A stretch of DNA of 64,000 bases, from the NCBI GenBank assembly GCA_002215645.1, contig NGFI01000007.1, positions 45,692 through 109,691 of the forward strand, given 5' to 3'. Shown here in pieces: positions 1 to 9,900 of the stretch. Position 1 is the stretch's first letter. Each line of letters opens with the position of its first letter. Source of the stretch: Gemmatimonadetes bacterium 2013_60CM_65_52. GTDB taxonomy: Bacteria > Gemmatimonadota > Gemmatimonadetes > Gemmatimonadales > Gemmatimonadaceae. Position numbers and translations under genes: made by a program. Below the pieces are notes generated by a model. That model was not told the origin of the DNA, searched no databases, and was given only the letters and a program-made list of their open reading frames with translations.

Positions 1-1
1 G

Positions 2-427
2 AACCCCAGCAACTTCAACTTCATGAAGGGGTTCGGACGTGGCACCTACGGATTCAGCCCGGCGGGCCAAAAGCTTTCGGCGAGCGACTATCAGAGCTTT
101 CCGTCGGGACACACGACCACGGCGTTTGCCGCCGCCGCCGCCGTTACGAGCGAGACGCAACGGGTGTATCCGCACGCGGTCTGGTTCGTTGCGCCGGTGA
201 TGTATGGCGGCGCGACACTGGTGGGGCTATCCCGGATGTACCACAACAACCACTGGGCGAGCGACGTGGTGCTCGGCGCGGCCATCGGGACGTTCAGCGG
301 CCTCAAGGTCGTTCGGTATTCGCACGCGCACCCGGACAACAAGGTGGACCGCATTCTCCTGGGGGCCCGTGTGATTCCGCATCCGGATGGTGGGGCGACG
401 CTGGCGCTCACCGTGCCCGTACCATAG
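2..427 (+). CDS. PAP2-family phosphatase, 3' part only
   Basis: The reading frame is already open at the left edge, so the N-terminus and probably most membrane segments lie outside the window; about 141 residues are visible. Two PAP2 signature blocks are present: PSGHT near visible residue 35, and an SR...H...D block (SRMYHNNHWASDVV) about 45 residues later, which supplies the catalytic Arg, His and Asp. The family dephosphorylates lipid phosphates or pyrophosphates (phosphatidate, undecaprenyl pyrophosphate) at the membrane or in the periplasm. The substrate cannot be told from this fragment. The C-terminus after the second block is short and has no further domain. Confidence 0.85.
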   Translation, partial: NPSNFNFMKGFGRGTYGFSPAGQKLSASDYQSFPSGHTTTAFAAAAAVTSETQRVYPHAVWFVAPVMYGGATLVGLSRMYHNNHWASDVVLGAAIGTFSGLKVVRYSHAHPDNKVDRILLGARVIPHPDGGATLALTVPVP

Positions 428-501
428 CGGCGCTGACCGGCAAGGGGTCCCGGTCGTCACTCGGGGGAATCCGACTGTAACACGTGGGTCGGCTCCTCCG
501 T

Positions 502-1182
502 ATGGGACATATGCTTCAGGCCAGTCAGCCGATTCCCCCTCCGGCGCCGCCAGCGACACCGGTGCCGAATGTCATCTCCACACAGGCGCTGAGCGCGCGT
601 GATGTCCGGGCGTTGCGGCGCCGCGGCGACGAGCTCTCGCGGCAGATCGAGTCGGCAACGTCGCGCCGCCGCTCGACGCAAAACGCACTCGAGAGCGCTA
701 CGGGTGCCAACAAGGCAGGACTCGAACAACGCCTCGGTGTGCTCGATGCGCGCATCGCACGACTCGAATTGGACATTGACGAGAACGGCAGATTGCTGTC
801 TTCTCTCGAGGCGGCTCGTGCTGGATCGAGGGACCCGCTACCGCCCTTTGCGCCCATCAACACCGGTCGGAACATGATTCCCATAGTGATCGTCTTCACG
901 TTGTTCGTCCTCTCACCAATCGCGATGGCTGTTTCGCGATTCCTCTGGCGTCGCTCGACTCAGCCGCCAATCGCGTCCTCGAATCCGGAACAGGAGCGAC
1001 GCCTGGAGCGCATGGAGCAGGCAATCGACTCGATCGCGATCGAGATGGAGCGCGTCTCCGAGGGACAACGATTCGTGACGAAGTTGCTCGCGGAGGGACG
1101 TGGCCCGGTGCCCGTCGCCTCGGGTCAGCCAGCAGCCCAGCCAATCGCGGTCCCCCTGGGCGAGCGGCTCGGCGGGCGCTAG
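502..1182 (+). CDS. Membrane-anchored coiled-coil protein of unknown function
   Basis: A protein of about 226 residues that I do not recognise. It has a Pro-rich N-terminus, then about 70 charged, heptad-like residues (starting SARDVRALRRRGDEL) suggesting a coiled coil. One hydrophobic span (IPIVIVFTLFVLSPIAMAV) follows, then a second short charged helix and a Pro/Ala-rich tail. Start codons at 484 (GTG), 502 and 511 (ATG) are all possible and none has a clear ribosome binding site. Its last four bases overlap the stop of the convergent small gene. Such proteins are often scaffolds or regulators, but no function is assigned. Confidence 0.6.
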   Translation: MGHMLQASQPIPPPAPPATPVPNVISTQALSARDVRALRRRGDELSRQIESATSRRRSTQNALESATGANKAGLEQRLGVLDARIARLELDIDENGRLLSSLEAARAGSRDPLPPFAPINTGRNMIPIVIVFTLFVLSPIAMAVSRFLWRRSTQPPIASSNPEQERRLERMEQAIDSIAIEMERVSEGQRFVTKLLAEGRGPVPVASGQPAAQPIAVPLGERLGGR

Positions 1183-1424
1183 GAGCGCCAGCTTATCGCG
1201 GCGAGCTCCTCATCCGAAAGATCCGTCCAGTTCTCCGGATAGTTGCGCACGCGGCGAACGGCGGTCTCGCTGGCAAAGATGAGCGACGTTCCACTGCGGC
1301 GATCATATTCGTCGAAGACCCGCTCGTAAACGCGCCAGCGTTGTCCGTCTTCGTCAACGAACGAGCGTACGCGTGATACGCCGCCGTCCGTGGACTGATC
1401 GTTATGATTGCGCGGGTCGTGCAT
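1179..1424 (-). CDS. Small conserved-looking hypothetical protein (81 aa)
   Basis: The chosen ATG at 1424 gives a compact 81-residue acidic protein. It has a central segment DGQRWRVYERVFDEYD and a C-terminal stretch ending DLSDEELAAISWRS. The frame stays open upstream to 1625, but those extra residues are Arg/Ser/Thr-rich and lie over the methyltransferase start region, so they look non-coding. There is no signal peptide or membrane span. Its stop overlaps the stop of the convergent gene by four bases. Function is unknown. Confidence 0.5.
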   Translation of the reverse strand: MHDPRNHNDQSTDGGVSRVRSFVDEDGQRWRVYERVFDEYDRRSGTSLIFASETAVRRVRNYPENWTDLSDEELAAISWRS

Positions 1425-1504
1425 TTGCGCAGGGAACGAGAGCGTTATGGTACGACGGGTGGTCGCACTGTCACGCGAAGCGAAAGGTATAGGGAACTCC
1501 GCAC

Positions 1505-2251
1505 GTGTCCACCTTTTCCGACTATTTCTCCGAGACGGCGCCGTCGTATGCGACGCACCGGCCTCACTATCCTGCGTCCCTGTTCGCGTGGCTCGCTGCG
1601 CAAACCGAGACCTGCACACGCGCATGGGACTGCGGAACCGGAAGCGGTCAGGCCGCCCAATCGCTCGCCCCTCTCTTTGTTGACGTGCTCGCTAGCGATC
1701 CCAGCTATGCACAGGTATCACACGCCGTAAGAATCTCGAACGTAACCTACGCCGTGATGACCGCCGAGTCGGCGGCGATCGACGATCGCTCCATGAATCT
1801 CGTGACGGTCGCTCAAGCGCTGCATTGGTTCGAGCTTCAACAGTTCTTTGCCGAGGTACGTCGCGTGCTCGTTCCGGGAGGAGTCATCGCGGCGTGGACC
1901 TACAAGCTGCTGAGCATCGACCCCGAGATCGATGCAGTGCTCAACGTCTTCTACTCCGAGACGATGGGTCCGTTCTGGCCGCCTGAGCGTGCGCTGGTGG
2001 ACGCGGGATATCGCTCGATTCGCTTTCCATTTCGCGAGATCGAGCCTCCCACATTCGTCATGGAAGCAGCCTGGACGCTCGGTCATCTGCGTGGCTTCCT
2101 CGACACATGGTCAGCCGTTACACGCTATCGAAAAGCACTGGGAACGGACCCGGTGGCAGGGCTCATCGACGAGCTCGCCGGTATGTGGGGCCGCCCGGAC
2201 GTCACGCGCCGCGTGACCTGGCCCCTTGAATTGCGCGTTGGCAGCGTGTGA
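1505..2251 (+). CDS. Class I SAM-dependent methyltransferase
   Basis: A 248-residue cytosolic protein starting at GTG. Motif I, the SAM-binding loop, is WDCGTGSGQAA around residues 42-52. The post-motif AQALHWFELQQFF is typical of type-11 methyltransferases that act on small molecules (the trans-aconitate methyltransferase-like group). The fold continues as LVPGGVIAAWTYKLLSID. The C-terminal half resembles the usual lid region. The substrate is unknown. It stands alone and is followed 111 bp later by an intrinsic terminator, so it appears to be its own transcription unit. Confidence 0.8.
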   Translation: MSTFSDYFSETAPSYATHRPHYPASLFAWLAAQTETCTRAWDCGTGSGQAAQSLAPLFVDVLASDPSYAQVSHAVRISNVTYAVMTAESAAIDDRSMNLVTVAQALHWFELQQFFAEVRRVLVPGGVIAAWTYKLLSIDPEIDAVLNVFYSETMGPFWPPERALVDAGYRSIRFPFREIEPPTFVMEAAWTLGHLRGFLDTWSAVTRYRKALGTDPVAGLIDELAGMWGRPDVTRRVTWPLELRVGSV

Positions 2252-2361
2252 GTGGCGTTTCGACGCATGGCTGGCGCAGGTTCTGCGGCATCTGTCAGCG
2301 CGCCACCGTTCCGTGAGGAGTGCCGAGGGACAACGGCGTAGAGCTCGTCGGTCAATCAGGC

Positions 2362-2383
2362 CGGCGGGCTCGCCGCTTTTTTT
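2362..2383 (+). terminator. Intrinsic terminator after the methyltransferase
   Basis: CGGCG-GGCT-CGCCG forms a perfect 5-bp stem with a 4-base loop. It is followed after one C by seven T residues (2377-2383). It lies between the methyltransferase and the response regulator, separates the two units, and argues against the longer upstream start for the regulator. Confidence 0.75.
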
Positions 2384-2493
2384 CCGGCCGGGCTTTTCAA
2401 TTCATGCGCGCAGCGGTTACTTCGCCTCCGTCTTCATTGCGGCCGTGTCCGGTACGATGTTTCCACGACAATTCGCGGTATCCCGCTAGCAGC

Positions 2494-3162
2494 ATGCGCG
2501 TGCTGCTGGTGGAAGACGATAGCGAGCTCGCGCGCGAGGTCGCGGCGGGCCTGCACGGTGGTGGCATCAGCGTCATGCACGCACGCACCGCCCGCGAGGC
2601 GCGCCGGCTCATGGAGCTCGAGTCGCCCGACGTGATCGTGCTCGACGTCATGCTCCCCGGCGAATCGGGATTCGTGATGTGCAAGGCGGTGCGCGACCAG
2701 GGCGTCGACACACCGATTCTCATGCTCACGGCGCGCGACGCGGTAGACGACCGCGTGACGGGGCTGGATGCCGGAGCCGACGACTATCTGACCAAACCGT
2801 TCGCGCTCCAGGAGCTCATCGCCCGCATCCACGCCCTCAGCCGGCGACGGAGATCCCTTGCGCCGCGGAGCGTGCAGATTGCGGATCTCGAGATCGATCT
2901 CGGTGCGCGGCGAGCGCGCCGCGGAGGCAACATCATCGAGCTGACCGCGAAGGAATTCGCGCTGCTCGAGTGCTTTGCTCTGCATCCGGACGTCGTGCTG
3001 GATCGCGCCACCATCACGGCGCACGTGTGGGACGACAATCACGATCCGTTCACCAACGTGCTCGAGGTGCTCGTCCGGAGACTGCGGCGGAAGATCGACG
3101 ACGCCTACGAGCCGAAGCTGATCCATACCATGCGTGGGGCGGGATACCGCCTGGGCATTTGA
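2494..3162 (+). CDS. OmpR/PhoB-family response regulator
   Basis: A 222-residue DNA-binding regulator. The receiver domain starts at MRVLLVEDDSEL (acidic pair EDD). The phospho-acceptor Asp is in VIVLDVMLPG, the switch Thr in LMLTARD, and the conserved Lys in LTKPF. The winged-helix output domain occupies about residues 125-222 and ends with the typical MRGAGYRLG. The ATG at 2494 is chosen because the frame upstream would read through a terminator. It overlaps the kinase gene by TTGA and sits directly upstream of an RND efflux operon. Control of that operon in response to the pump substrate is the obvious guess, but it is inferred only from position. Confidence 0.93.
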   Translation: MRVLLVEDDSELAREVAAGLHGGGISVMHARTAREARRLMELESPDVIVLDVMLPGESGFVMCKAVRDQGVDTPILMLTARDAVDDRVTGLDAGADDYLTKPFALQELIARIHALSRRRRSLAPRSVQIADLEIDLGARRARRGGNIIELTAKEFALLECFALHPDVVLDRATITAHVWDDNHDPFTNVLEVLVRRLRRKIDDAYEPKLIHTMRGAGYRLGI

Positions 3163-4448
3163 CGGCGGCCGTCACGACCCAGCCTCTGGAGTCGTTGCGT
3201 CGTCGCCTGACACTGTGGTACGCGGCGACGCTCAGTCTCATTCTGCTGCTGCTCGGCGGCGGCCTCTACGCCATCATCCACTGGCAGTATGCGCGCCAGC
3301 TCGACAACTCGCTGCGCGTCGCGACACGCGAGCTCATTCGCGCGGCGCGCATTCGCGAGATGGAGGCGGCCAACGCGCGCGGCCCGATCGTGGATGCCGT
3401 CGATGAGCTGCACATTCCCGATCGCACGCTGTATCTGCTCGATACCGCGGGAGTCCCCGTCAAGCCAGCGCATGCACGCACCCGCATTCGCGACATCGCG
3501 GTCCGGGCCGCGCATGGGCCGCCCGTCTGGGACGCGTTCGACGCGGGGAACGAGCATACCATCTCGATCCACGCCGAACGGTTTCTGCTGGACAGTGGCG
3601 AACCCATGATCGCCGTCGTCGCCGCGGATCAACTCGAGCTTGCTGACCGGTACGCGGCGCTCATCGCGGCATTCGGTGGTGTCGCGCTCGCGGCCATCGT
3701 GCTCGTGGCGGGCGGCGGATACTTTCTCGTCCGCAAGGCGACGCTGCCGGCCGAGCGGTCGATGGCGTACACGCGTCGGTTCATGGCTGACGCCGCGCAC
3801 GAGCTGCGTACCCCGATTGCCGTGCTGCGCGCGCGGGCGGAGGTCGCGCTTCAGGAACCACGGTCCACGGATGATTACACGACGGCCTTGCGTGGCATGG
3901 AGCACGAGGCGACGCGCTTGGGGCGTGTCGTGGACGATCTCCTGATGCTCGCGCGAGCGGATTCCGGCGCGCGGCCGGTGGCGCGCGCGCGTTTTTTCCT
4001 CGACGACGTCGTGCTCGACGCGGCAATCTCGGTCCGTGCGTTGGCGCAGGCGTCGAACGTCCAGCTCGAGGTGGATGAATTCGAGGAGACGCCGATCGCA
4101 GGCGACGTGCAGCTCGTGCGTGAGCTGGTGATCGTGCTGCTCGACAATGCGGTGAAGTTCACACCCGCTGGAGGGCTCGTCCGGGTGCGCGTCTATCCCG
4201 ATCCGGCACCGACGTTGAGCGTCGAGGACAGCGGACGCGGCATTCCACCGGACCAACTGCCGTTGGTCTTCGAGCGCTTCTACCGGGGCGATTCGGCACG
4301 GCCGCGCGAGGGGGGCGCGGGTCTTGGACTCTCGATTGCACGGTGGATCGCTTCCGTGCACGATGCCAGGTTGATCCTGACGTCGGAGGTGGACGTGGGG
4401 ACGCGTGCAACAGTGACGTTCCCACGGGCGGGATCAGTGGTCGGCTGA
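3159..4448 (+). CDS. Sensor histidine kinase, HAMP-less
   Basis: About 429 residues, with a TTG start inside the regulator's stop (TTGA overlap). Membrane span 1 is near residues 15-40, then an extracytoplasmic sensor of about 110 residues, then span 2 (ending VAGGGYFLV). The H-box is ADAAHELRTPIAVLR, the N-box LLDNAVKFTP, with G-boxes EDSGRGIPP and GAGLGLSIA and an F-box FERFYRGD. All catalytic motifs are intact. Only about 15 residues separate span 2 from the H-box helix, so there is no room for a HAMP linker. It is the partner of the overlapping response regulator. Confidence 0.92.
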   Translation: MTAAVTTQPLESLRRRLTLWYAATLSLILLLLGGGLYAIIHWQYARQLDNSLRVATRELIRAARIREMEAANARGPIVDAVDELHIPDRTLYLLDTAGVPVKPAHARTRIRDIAVRAAHGPPVWDAFDAGNEHTISIHAERFLLDSGEPMIAVVAADQLELADRYAALIAAFGGVALAAIVLVAGGGYFLVRKATLPAERSMAYTRRFMADAAHELRTPIAVLRARAEVALQEPRSTDDYTTALRGMEHEATRLGRVVDDLLMLARADSGARPVARARFFLDDVVLDAAISVRALAQASNVQLEVDEFEETPIAGDVQLVRELVIVLLDNAVKFTPAGGLVRVRVYPDPAPTLSVEDSGRGIPPDQLPLVFERFYRGDSARPREGGAGLGLSIARWIASVHDARLILTSEVDVGTRATVTFPRAGSVVG

Positions 4449-4458
4449 GCGCTAAACG

Positions 4459-4476
4459 CTGTCATTTGGGTGACAG
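4459..4476. promoter_or_regulatory. Inverted repeat upstream of the efflux operon
   Basis: CTGTCA-TTTGGG-TGACAG is a perfect 6-bp palindrome with a 6-base spacer. It begins 11 bp after the kinase stop and lies just upstream of the preferred start of the TolC gene (4500). If translation used the GTG at 4470 the repeat would overlap the coding start. Its form suits a dimeric repressor or activator. OmpR-type regulators more often use direct repeats, so linking it to the adjacent regulator is a guess. Confidence 0.45.
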
Positions 4477-4499
4477 GTGAACGGACTAGTCTCTACCCT

Positions 4500-5822
4500 G
4501 TGATCGACACTCTTCTGTTTCCGCGACGGGCTGCGGCGATGCTGCCCGTCGTCTTTCTGATGGGTGCAACGCGGCTGGCCGCACAGCAGCCTGTCACTCG
4601 GCAGGACGCGGAGCGGTCCGCACTGTCTGCCGGGACGAGGGTTGCTCTGGCACGCGCGGATACTGCGGCCGCGCTGGCGCGTCTGCTCACGGCACGCACG
4701 CTGCCAAATCCGACGCTGAGTGCGAGTGCATCCAAGGCGACGCCGCAGAAACACGTCACGCTCGAGCTACCGATCCTTGATGCGTTGTATACGCGCGGGC
4801 CGCGCGTCGGCCAGGCGAGCGCCGCCGCACGTGCCGCCCGCCTGCTGTATGCCTCGGAACGGCTGGCGGCACTCGTCGAGGTCGACACGACTTATACGAA
4901 GGCGCTCGCCGCGAACGCACGATTCCGTCTATCGAGGCAGACGGCGCGCGACGCCGACAGTCTGCGCAAGATGGCCGTGGCCCGCCGCGATGCCGGCGAC
5001 GCCAGCGACCTCGACGTCGATCTGGCCACCGTCACCGCGGGTCAGCAGACGAACGTCGCGACGAACGATTCCCTCGCATACATGAGTGCGCTCCTTACGG
5101 TGCAAACTCTCATGGGGCTGCGGGCCGACAGTGTCAGCATCACCCTCGCAGACTCGCTCGTGCTGCAACCGCTGGACACCGTGGTCGTACGCCGCCTGAT
5201 CGATAGCAGCACGATGGTGGTCGGTATTCCCGTCCCAGCCGCAGGCTCACTGATTACTGCGCAAGGTGATACCGGAGCGGCACGCATCGCGCAGACGCCG
5301 GCCGTGCTCGCCGCAGAGGCCTCTCTCGTTGCCGCCGACCAGGCGGTGGCGCTTCAGCGGCGGTCGGCGTTTCAGCTTCCGGCACTGAGTGTCGGCGTGG
5401 AGTGGGGTGATCCGTCGGGGAGCGAGCCGGGGCTGTTGCCGCTGATTGGCATCGTGGTTCCACTCCCACTGTTCAACCGAAATCAGGGGCCCATCGCCGA
5501 GGCGCGCGCCGAGCGCGAACGTGCGCGCGTGCAGGTGACGGCGGCGCGGCTCGAGGCGCGCCAGCGACTCATCGAGGCCGTGCGCGAACGAGAACAGCTC
5601 ATCGCGAAGGTCGCGCGGGATCGTGACCTCGTGGTGCGCGCGCAGCGCGTGGCGGATCGCTCACTCACGGCGTATCGCGAGGGCGCGTCCGCGCTGCCCG
5701 CGGTGCTCGAAGCGCGCCGCACTGCGCGCGAAGTGCTCCAACAGTACATCGATGATCTTGCCGCGCTGCAGACGGTGAATACCGAGCTGCGTGCGCTCAC
5801 CCAGTCGATCACCGTACCATGA
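4500..5822 (+). CDS. TolC/CzcC-type outer membrane efflux protein
   Basis: About 440 residues with a signal peptide (two Arg then AAAMLPVVFLMGATRLAAQ). The mature protein has two repeats of long Ala/Arg/Glu-rich helices with short beta regions such as NPTLSASAS and QLPALSVGVEWGDP, as in the outer membrane efflux protein family. It should form the outer-membrane channel for the adaptor and RND pump downstream. Start choice: GTG 4500 gives a good signal peptide; GTG 4470 is also in frame. The 3' end overlaps the adaptor start by ATGA, showing one operon. Confidence 0.88.
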   Translation: MIDTLLFPRRAAAMLPVVFLMGATRLAAQQPVTRQDAERSALSAGTRVALARADTAAALARLLTARTLPNPTLSASASKATPQKHVTLELPILDALYTRGPRVGQASAAARAARLLYASERLAALVEVDTTYTKALAANARFRLSRQTARDADSLRKMAVARRDAGDASDLDVDLATVTAGQQTNVATNDSLAYMSALLTVQTLMGLRADSVSITLADSLVLQPLDTVVVRRLIDSSTMVVGIPVPAAGSLITAQGDTGAARIAQTPAVLAAEASLVAADQAVALQRRSAFQLPALSVGVEWGDPSGSEPGLLPLIGIVVPLPLFNRNQGPIAEARAERERARVQVTAARLEARQRLIEAVREREQLIAKVARDRDLVVRAQRVADRSLTAYREGASALPAVLEARRTAREVLQQYIDDLAALQTVNTELRALTQSITVP

Positions 5823-6934
5823 CCAGCACCATGCGAAGTCGGCAGAGCGCTCGGCGGCTTGGTCTCGTTGCCGCGTTCATCGCGACGGGTTGCGCCAAAG
5901 ACAAGGAGAACGAAACGGCGGCGCAGGCGAAGCCCGTCGTCGTCGCCAATACGGTCACCGCCAGCGTCGAGCCGTTCACACGAACGGCAAAGGCCATCGG
6001 CGTCGTCGTCGCACGGCCGGGCCATTTTGCCGCGTTGAGCGCACCATCGCCGACCCGGGTGGCCAAGATTTTCGTCGCGGGGGGACAGCGCGTCGGCGCC
6101 GGAATGCCTCTCGTTGAATTCGATCAGGCCACGTTCTCGGCAACGGCGAGCGCGACGGAGGCTGCGTACTCCGCCGCGCAGAAGAATTACGAGCGGGCGC
6201 AGCGCCTGGCCAACGAAGGTATTTTACCGCGCAAGGACGCCGAGACGGCGCTCGCAGAGCTGGGAAAGACGCGCGCCGATGCAGTGGCGGCCCAACGCGC
6301 GCAGCAGTTGTCGATACTCCGGTCTCCCATCAATGGCGTGGTCACGGGCATGCGTGCCGTGCTGGGTGCGCCCGCCGATGCCGGTCAGGTTCTGGTGGAG
6401 ATCGCCGATCCCTCCGCGTTCGACGTGCTCCTCAGTCTCGCGGCCACGGACGCGGGCGCGGTGTTGCCGGGCGCAAAGGTTCGACTCTCCGCAGGCGAGA
6501 AGACGGGAGGCGAAGCACTCGGCGAGGGGCGGGTATCCTCGGTCGGTGCGGCGCTCGATACGGTATCACGTGCGGTTGGCATCCGCGTGACGGTGGGCAG
6601 CCCCAAGCGCGCTCTACGCCTTGGGGAGAACGTTTTCGGCGACATCGCCATCTCGACGAAGAATTCCGTCGTCATTCCCGTTGAAGCGCTGGTCCCTGGC
6701 GAAGAGGTAGGGACGTACAAGGTCTTCGTGGTGGATGCGAAGGGCACGGCGACTTCGCGAGACGTGAAGATCGGTGGACGCGATGAATCGCGTGTCGAGA
6801 TCGTCGACGGGCTGAAAGGAGGCGAGAAGGTGGTGACGCAGGGCGCTTTTGGGGTGCAAGACAGCTCGAAGGTGACGAAGGAATTGCCCGTGAAGGACAG
6901 CGCTGCCGCAGGCGCCAAGTCGAAAGAGCCGTGA
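5819..6934 (+). CDS. RND periplasmic adaptor lipoprotein (HlyD/CzcB-like)
   Basis: A 371-residue lipoprotein. The lipobox IATGC is near residue 25, so it should be anchored in the inner membrane. The order is typical: a barrel-sandwich half, a helical hairpin (around residues 105-165, rich in Ala/Glu/Arg), the second sandwich half (RSPINGVVTGMRAVLGAPAD), a beta-barrel and a C-terminal membrane-proximal domain. It links the RND pump to the TolC channel. It overlaps its neighbours on both sides by four bases. The lack of His/Met-rich stretches gives no support for metal specificity. Confidence 0.9.
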   Translation: MTSTMRSRQSARRLGLVAAFIATGCAKDKENETAAQAKPVVVANTVTASVEPFTRTAKAIGVVVARPGHFAALSAPSPTRVAKIFVAGGQRVGAGMPLVEFDQATFSATASATEAAYSAAQKNYERAQRLANEGILPRKDAETALAELGKTRADAVAAQRAQQLSILRSPINGVVTGMRAVLGAPADAGQVLVEIADPSAFDVLLSLAATDAGAVLPGAKVRLSAGEKTGGEALGEGRVSSVGAALDTVSRAVGIRVTVGSPKRALRLGENVFGDIAISTKNSVVIPVEALVPGEEVGTYKVFVVDAKGTATSRDVKIGGRDESRVEIVDGLKGGEKVVTQGAFGVQDSSKVTKELPVKDSAAAGAKSKEP

Positions 6935-9900
6935 ACGACGCACAACGGACCGGAGAAAACGCCCCCTCGCGTTGGTCGCTTGCGGGCGCCGTCGCATCGC
7001 AGCGCCGGTTCGTTTATCTGACCGTTGCGCTGTTGTGCGCCGCCGGGATGTACGCCGCGCTCCAACTGCCATCGGCGATCTATCCGGAGCTCGAGTTCAC
7101 GCGCATCATCGTCATTGCTGAGGGATCGTCGCTCGGCGCGCGGCAGATCGTGTTCTCGATCACGCAACCGCTCGAGGAAGCGGTCGGCGTCGTGCCTGGC
7201 GTGCGGCGTGTGCAGTCGAAGTCCATTCGCGGCGCCTCGGAAATCTCGGTGACGTTCTCGCCGAGCACCGACATGGCGTACGCGCTTCAGCAGACCCAGG
7301 CACGTGTGAACGAGGTACGGAACGACCTGCCGCCGGGCCTCAACATTCAGGTGGAACGGCTGCTGCCGTCGGTGTTCCCGATTCTCTCATACAATCTGGA
7401 GGGGGGCTCTCCACAGCTCCTGTACGACATCGCGCGATACAAGATCCGACCCGTGATCTCGCGTGTCCCCGGTGTCGGCCGTGTCGACGTGCAGGCGTCC
7501 GACGTCCGCGAAATCGAAGTCATCGCGGATCCCGTGCGTCTTGCCGAGCAGGGTTTGTCATACGACGACCTCGCCAACGCCATTCGCGTCGGGACGACAG
7601 TCACGGCCGTCGGGCGCGTCGCGCAGGACTACAAGCAATACCTGGTCGTCTCGGCGCAGGAAGCGACGGCCCCTGAAGACATCGGCAACGTCGTCGTGGG
7701 CAAAGGGCTGCGTGTTCGCGACGTTGCGTCAGTGGAAGTGGGGACCGAAGATCACGTCCGCATCGTGGCCGGTGACGGCCGGCCCGCTGCGCTGATCAAC
7801 ATCACGCGCCAGATCGGCGGCAACACCGTAGCGATCGCCGACAGTGTGGAGAAGGTCGCGGCAGCGATCAGAACGACGCTGCCAAAGGGAATGACGCTGA
7901 AGCCGGTGTACGACCAGGCGTCCCTCGTGCGTGACGCTACGGCGTCCGTGCGTGATGCGATGATCATCGGTGCCGTGCTGGCGGTGATCGTGCTGTTCCT
8001 CTTCCTGCGCAAGGGTCGCATCACGGCGATCAGCGCCGCGTCCATCCCGCTGACGCTGATCATCACGGTCTTCGTGATGTCGCTCCTTGGACAGACGTTC
8101 AACCTGATGACGCTCGGCGCCATGGCGATTGCGATCGGCATCGTGATCGACGATGCGGTGGTGATCAGCGAGAACATCGTGCGACATCTGGGCTTTACGA
8201 AGGATCGCGAGCACGCCATTCGGGAGGCCGTTCAGGAGCTCATCATACCTGTGACGACCTCCACGATCACCACGGTCGTGGTCTTCCTGCCTCTTCGGCT
8301 TCTCGAGGGCGTGGTCGGCCAGTTCTTCGCTGCACTTTCCATTACGCTGACGATTGCCGTTCTCATCTCGCTGATCCTTGCCGTCACGATCATTCCCCTT
8401 CTTGCGGAAGCGTTTCTGGAAGGCGAAGGCGTGGAGGTCGTGGCACACGACGAACAGGTTTCCACGAACGCCGGACTCAAGGGGCGCGCCAAGCACCTCC
8501 TTGCGGGAATAGGCCGCGCCATTGACGCGCTCTCCGAGAAGTACGGGCACGGTCTCGATCGCGCGCTGCACCACACGCGTCTCATGATCGCCGGTGCGGT
8601 CGCGCTCATCATCGCGGGCGTCGTCGTGTACAAGCTCGTGCCGACCGGATTCCTGCCCGAGATCGATGAAGGAGCCTTCGTCCTCGACTATTGGACGCCC
8701 GGCGGCACAGCGCTGGTCGAAACCGATCGGCAACTGCACATCGCCGAGGCGCTGCTGCTCAATACGCCCGAGGTGGAGAGCATCTCCCGGCGCACCGGAG
8801 CGGAGCTCGGTCTGTTTGCTACCGAGCAGAATCGCGGCGACATGGTGGTGCGTCTCAAGCCTGCCTCGCAGCGAAGCCGCTCGAGCCAGCAGGTCATCGA
8901 CGACGTGAGACCTCGACTCAACTCCGTGCTGCCCCGTATGCGGATCGAGTTCGTGCAGATCCTCAGCGACGTCATCAATGACCTCGCGGGCGCCGCCCGC
9001 CCAGTGGAGATCCGACTGTACGGCTCCGACCTGACCGCGCTCGAAGCGTACGGAAAGGCGCTCGAGCCGAAGCTGTCGCAGGTGCAGGGAATCGAAGATC
9101 TCTTCAGCGGCGTCGTCGAAAAGGCACCCGAGCTGCAAATGCAGATCAATCAGGCGGAAGCGAACAAGGTCGGCCTTACACCCGAGCAGATCTCTGCATC
9201 GGTAAACGGGGCGCTGCTCGGCGTACAGGCTGGGCAGATCCGATTGTCGGACCGCGCAATCAACGTGCGGGTCAGGGCACCGGACGCCGTTCGTCTCGAT
9301 GCCCTGCGGTTGGGCAGCCTTCCCATCGTCGTGCCCGCGAGCCGCACCACCGCACCGCTTTCGACCGTTGCGACGTTCGAGCCGGCCGAGGGTCGCTCCG
9401 CGTACACGCGCGAAAACCAGCAGCAGGTGATCACGATAACGTCCGACGTCACGGCGGCCCTCGGCACGGTGATGAGCGGAGTGAACCAGGTTCTCGCGTC
9501 GAACCCGCCGCCGGCCGGCATCCGCATGGAAGTCGGCGGGCAGTCGGCGGGCCAGAAGGCCGCTTTCAAGTCCCTGCTCACGGTTCTTGCGCTGGCAATT
9601 GCAGCGGTGATCGCCGTGATGGTCGTTCAGTTTCGCTCGTTTGTGGAACCGCTCGTAGTCCTGCTGGCCGCGCCAATCTCTTTTGTCGGATCGATGGCTC
9701 TGTTGTTGATCACCGGCACGCCGTTGAATGTCTCGTCGTTCATGGGGCTCATTCTGCTGGTCGGCCTCATCGTGAAGAATGGGATCATTCTGTTGGATTT
9801 CACGTATCACAGAATGGCCACCGAGAATGAAACACTCGAGCCAGCTCTGCTCGAGGCGGGGCGTGTCCGTCTTCGGCCGATCCTCATGACCACGTTGTGC

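Noticed and set aside
2320..2493. An N-terminal extension of the efflux-linked response regulator
   Set aside because: It would read through an intrinsic terminator and adds residues with no receiver-domain similarity.
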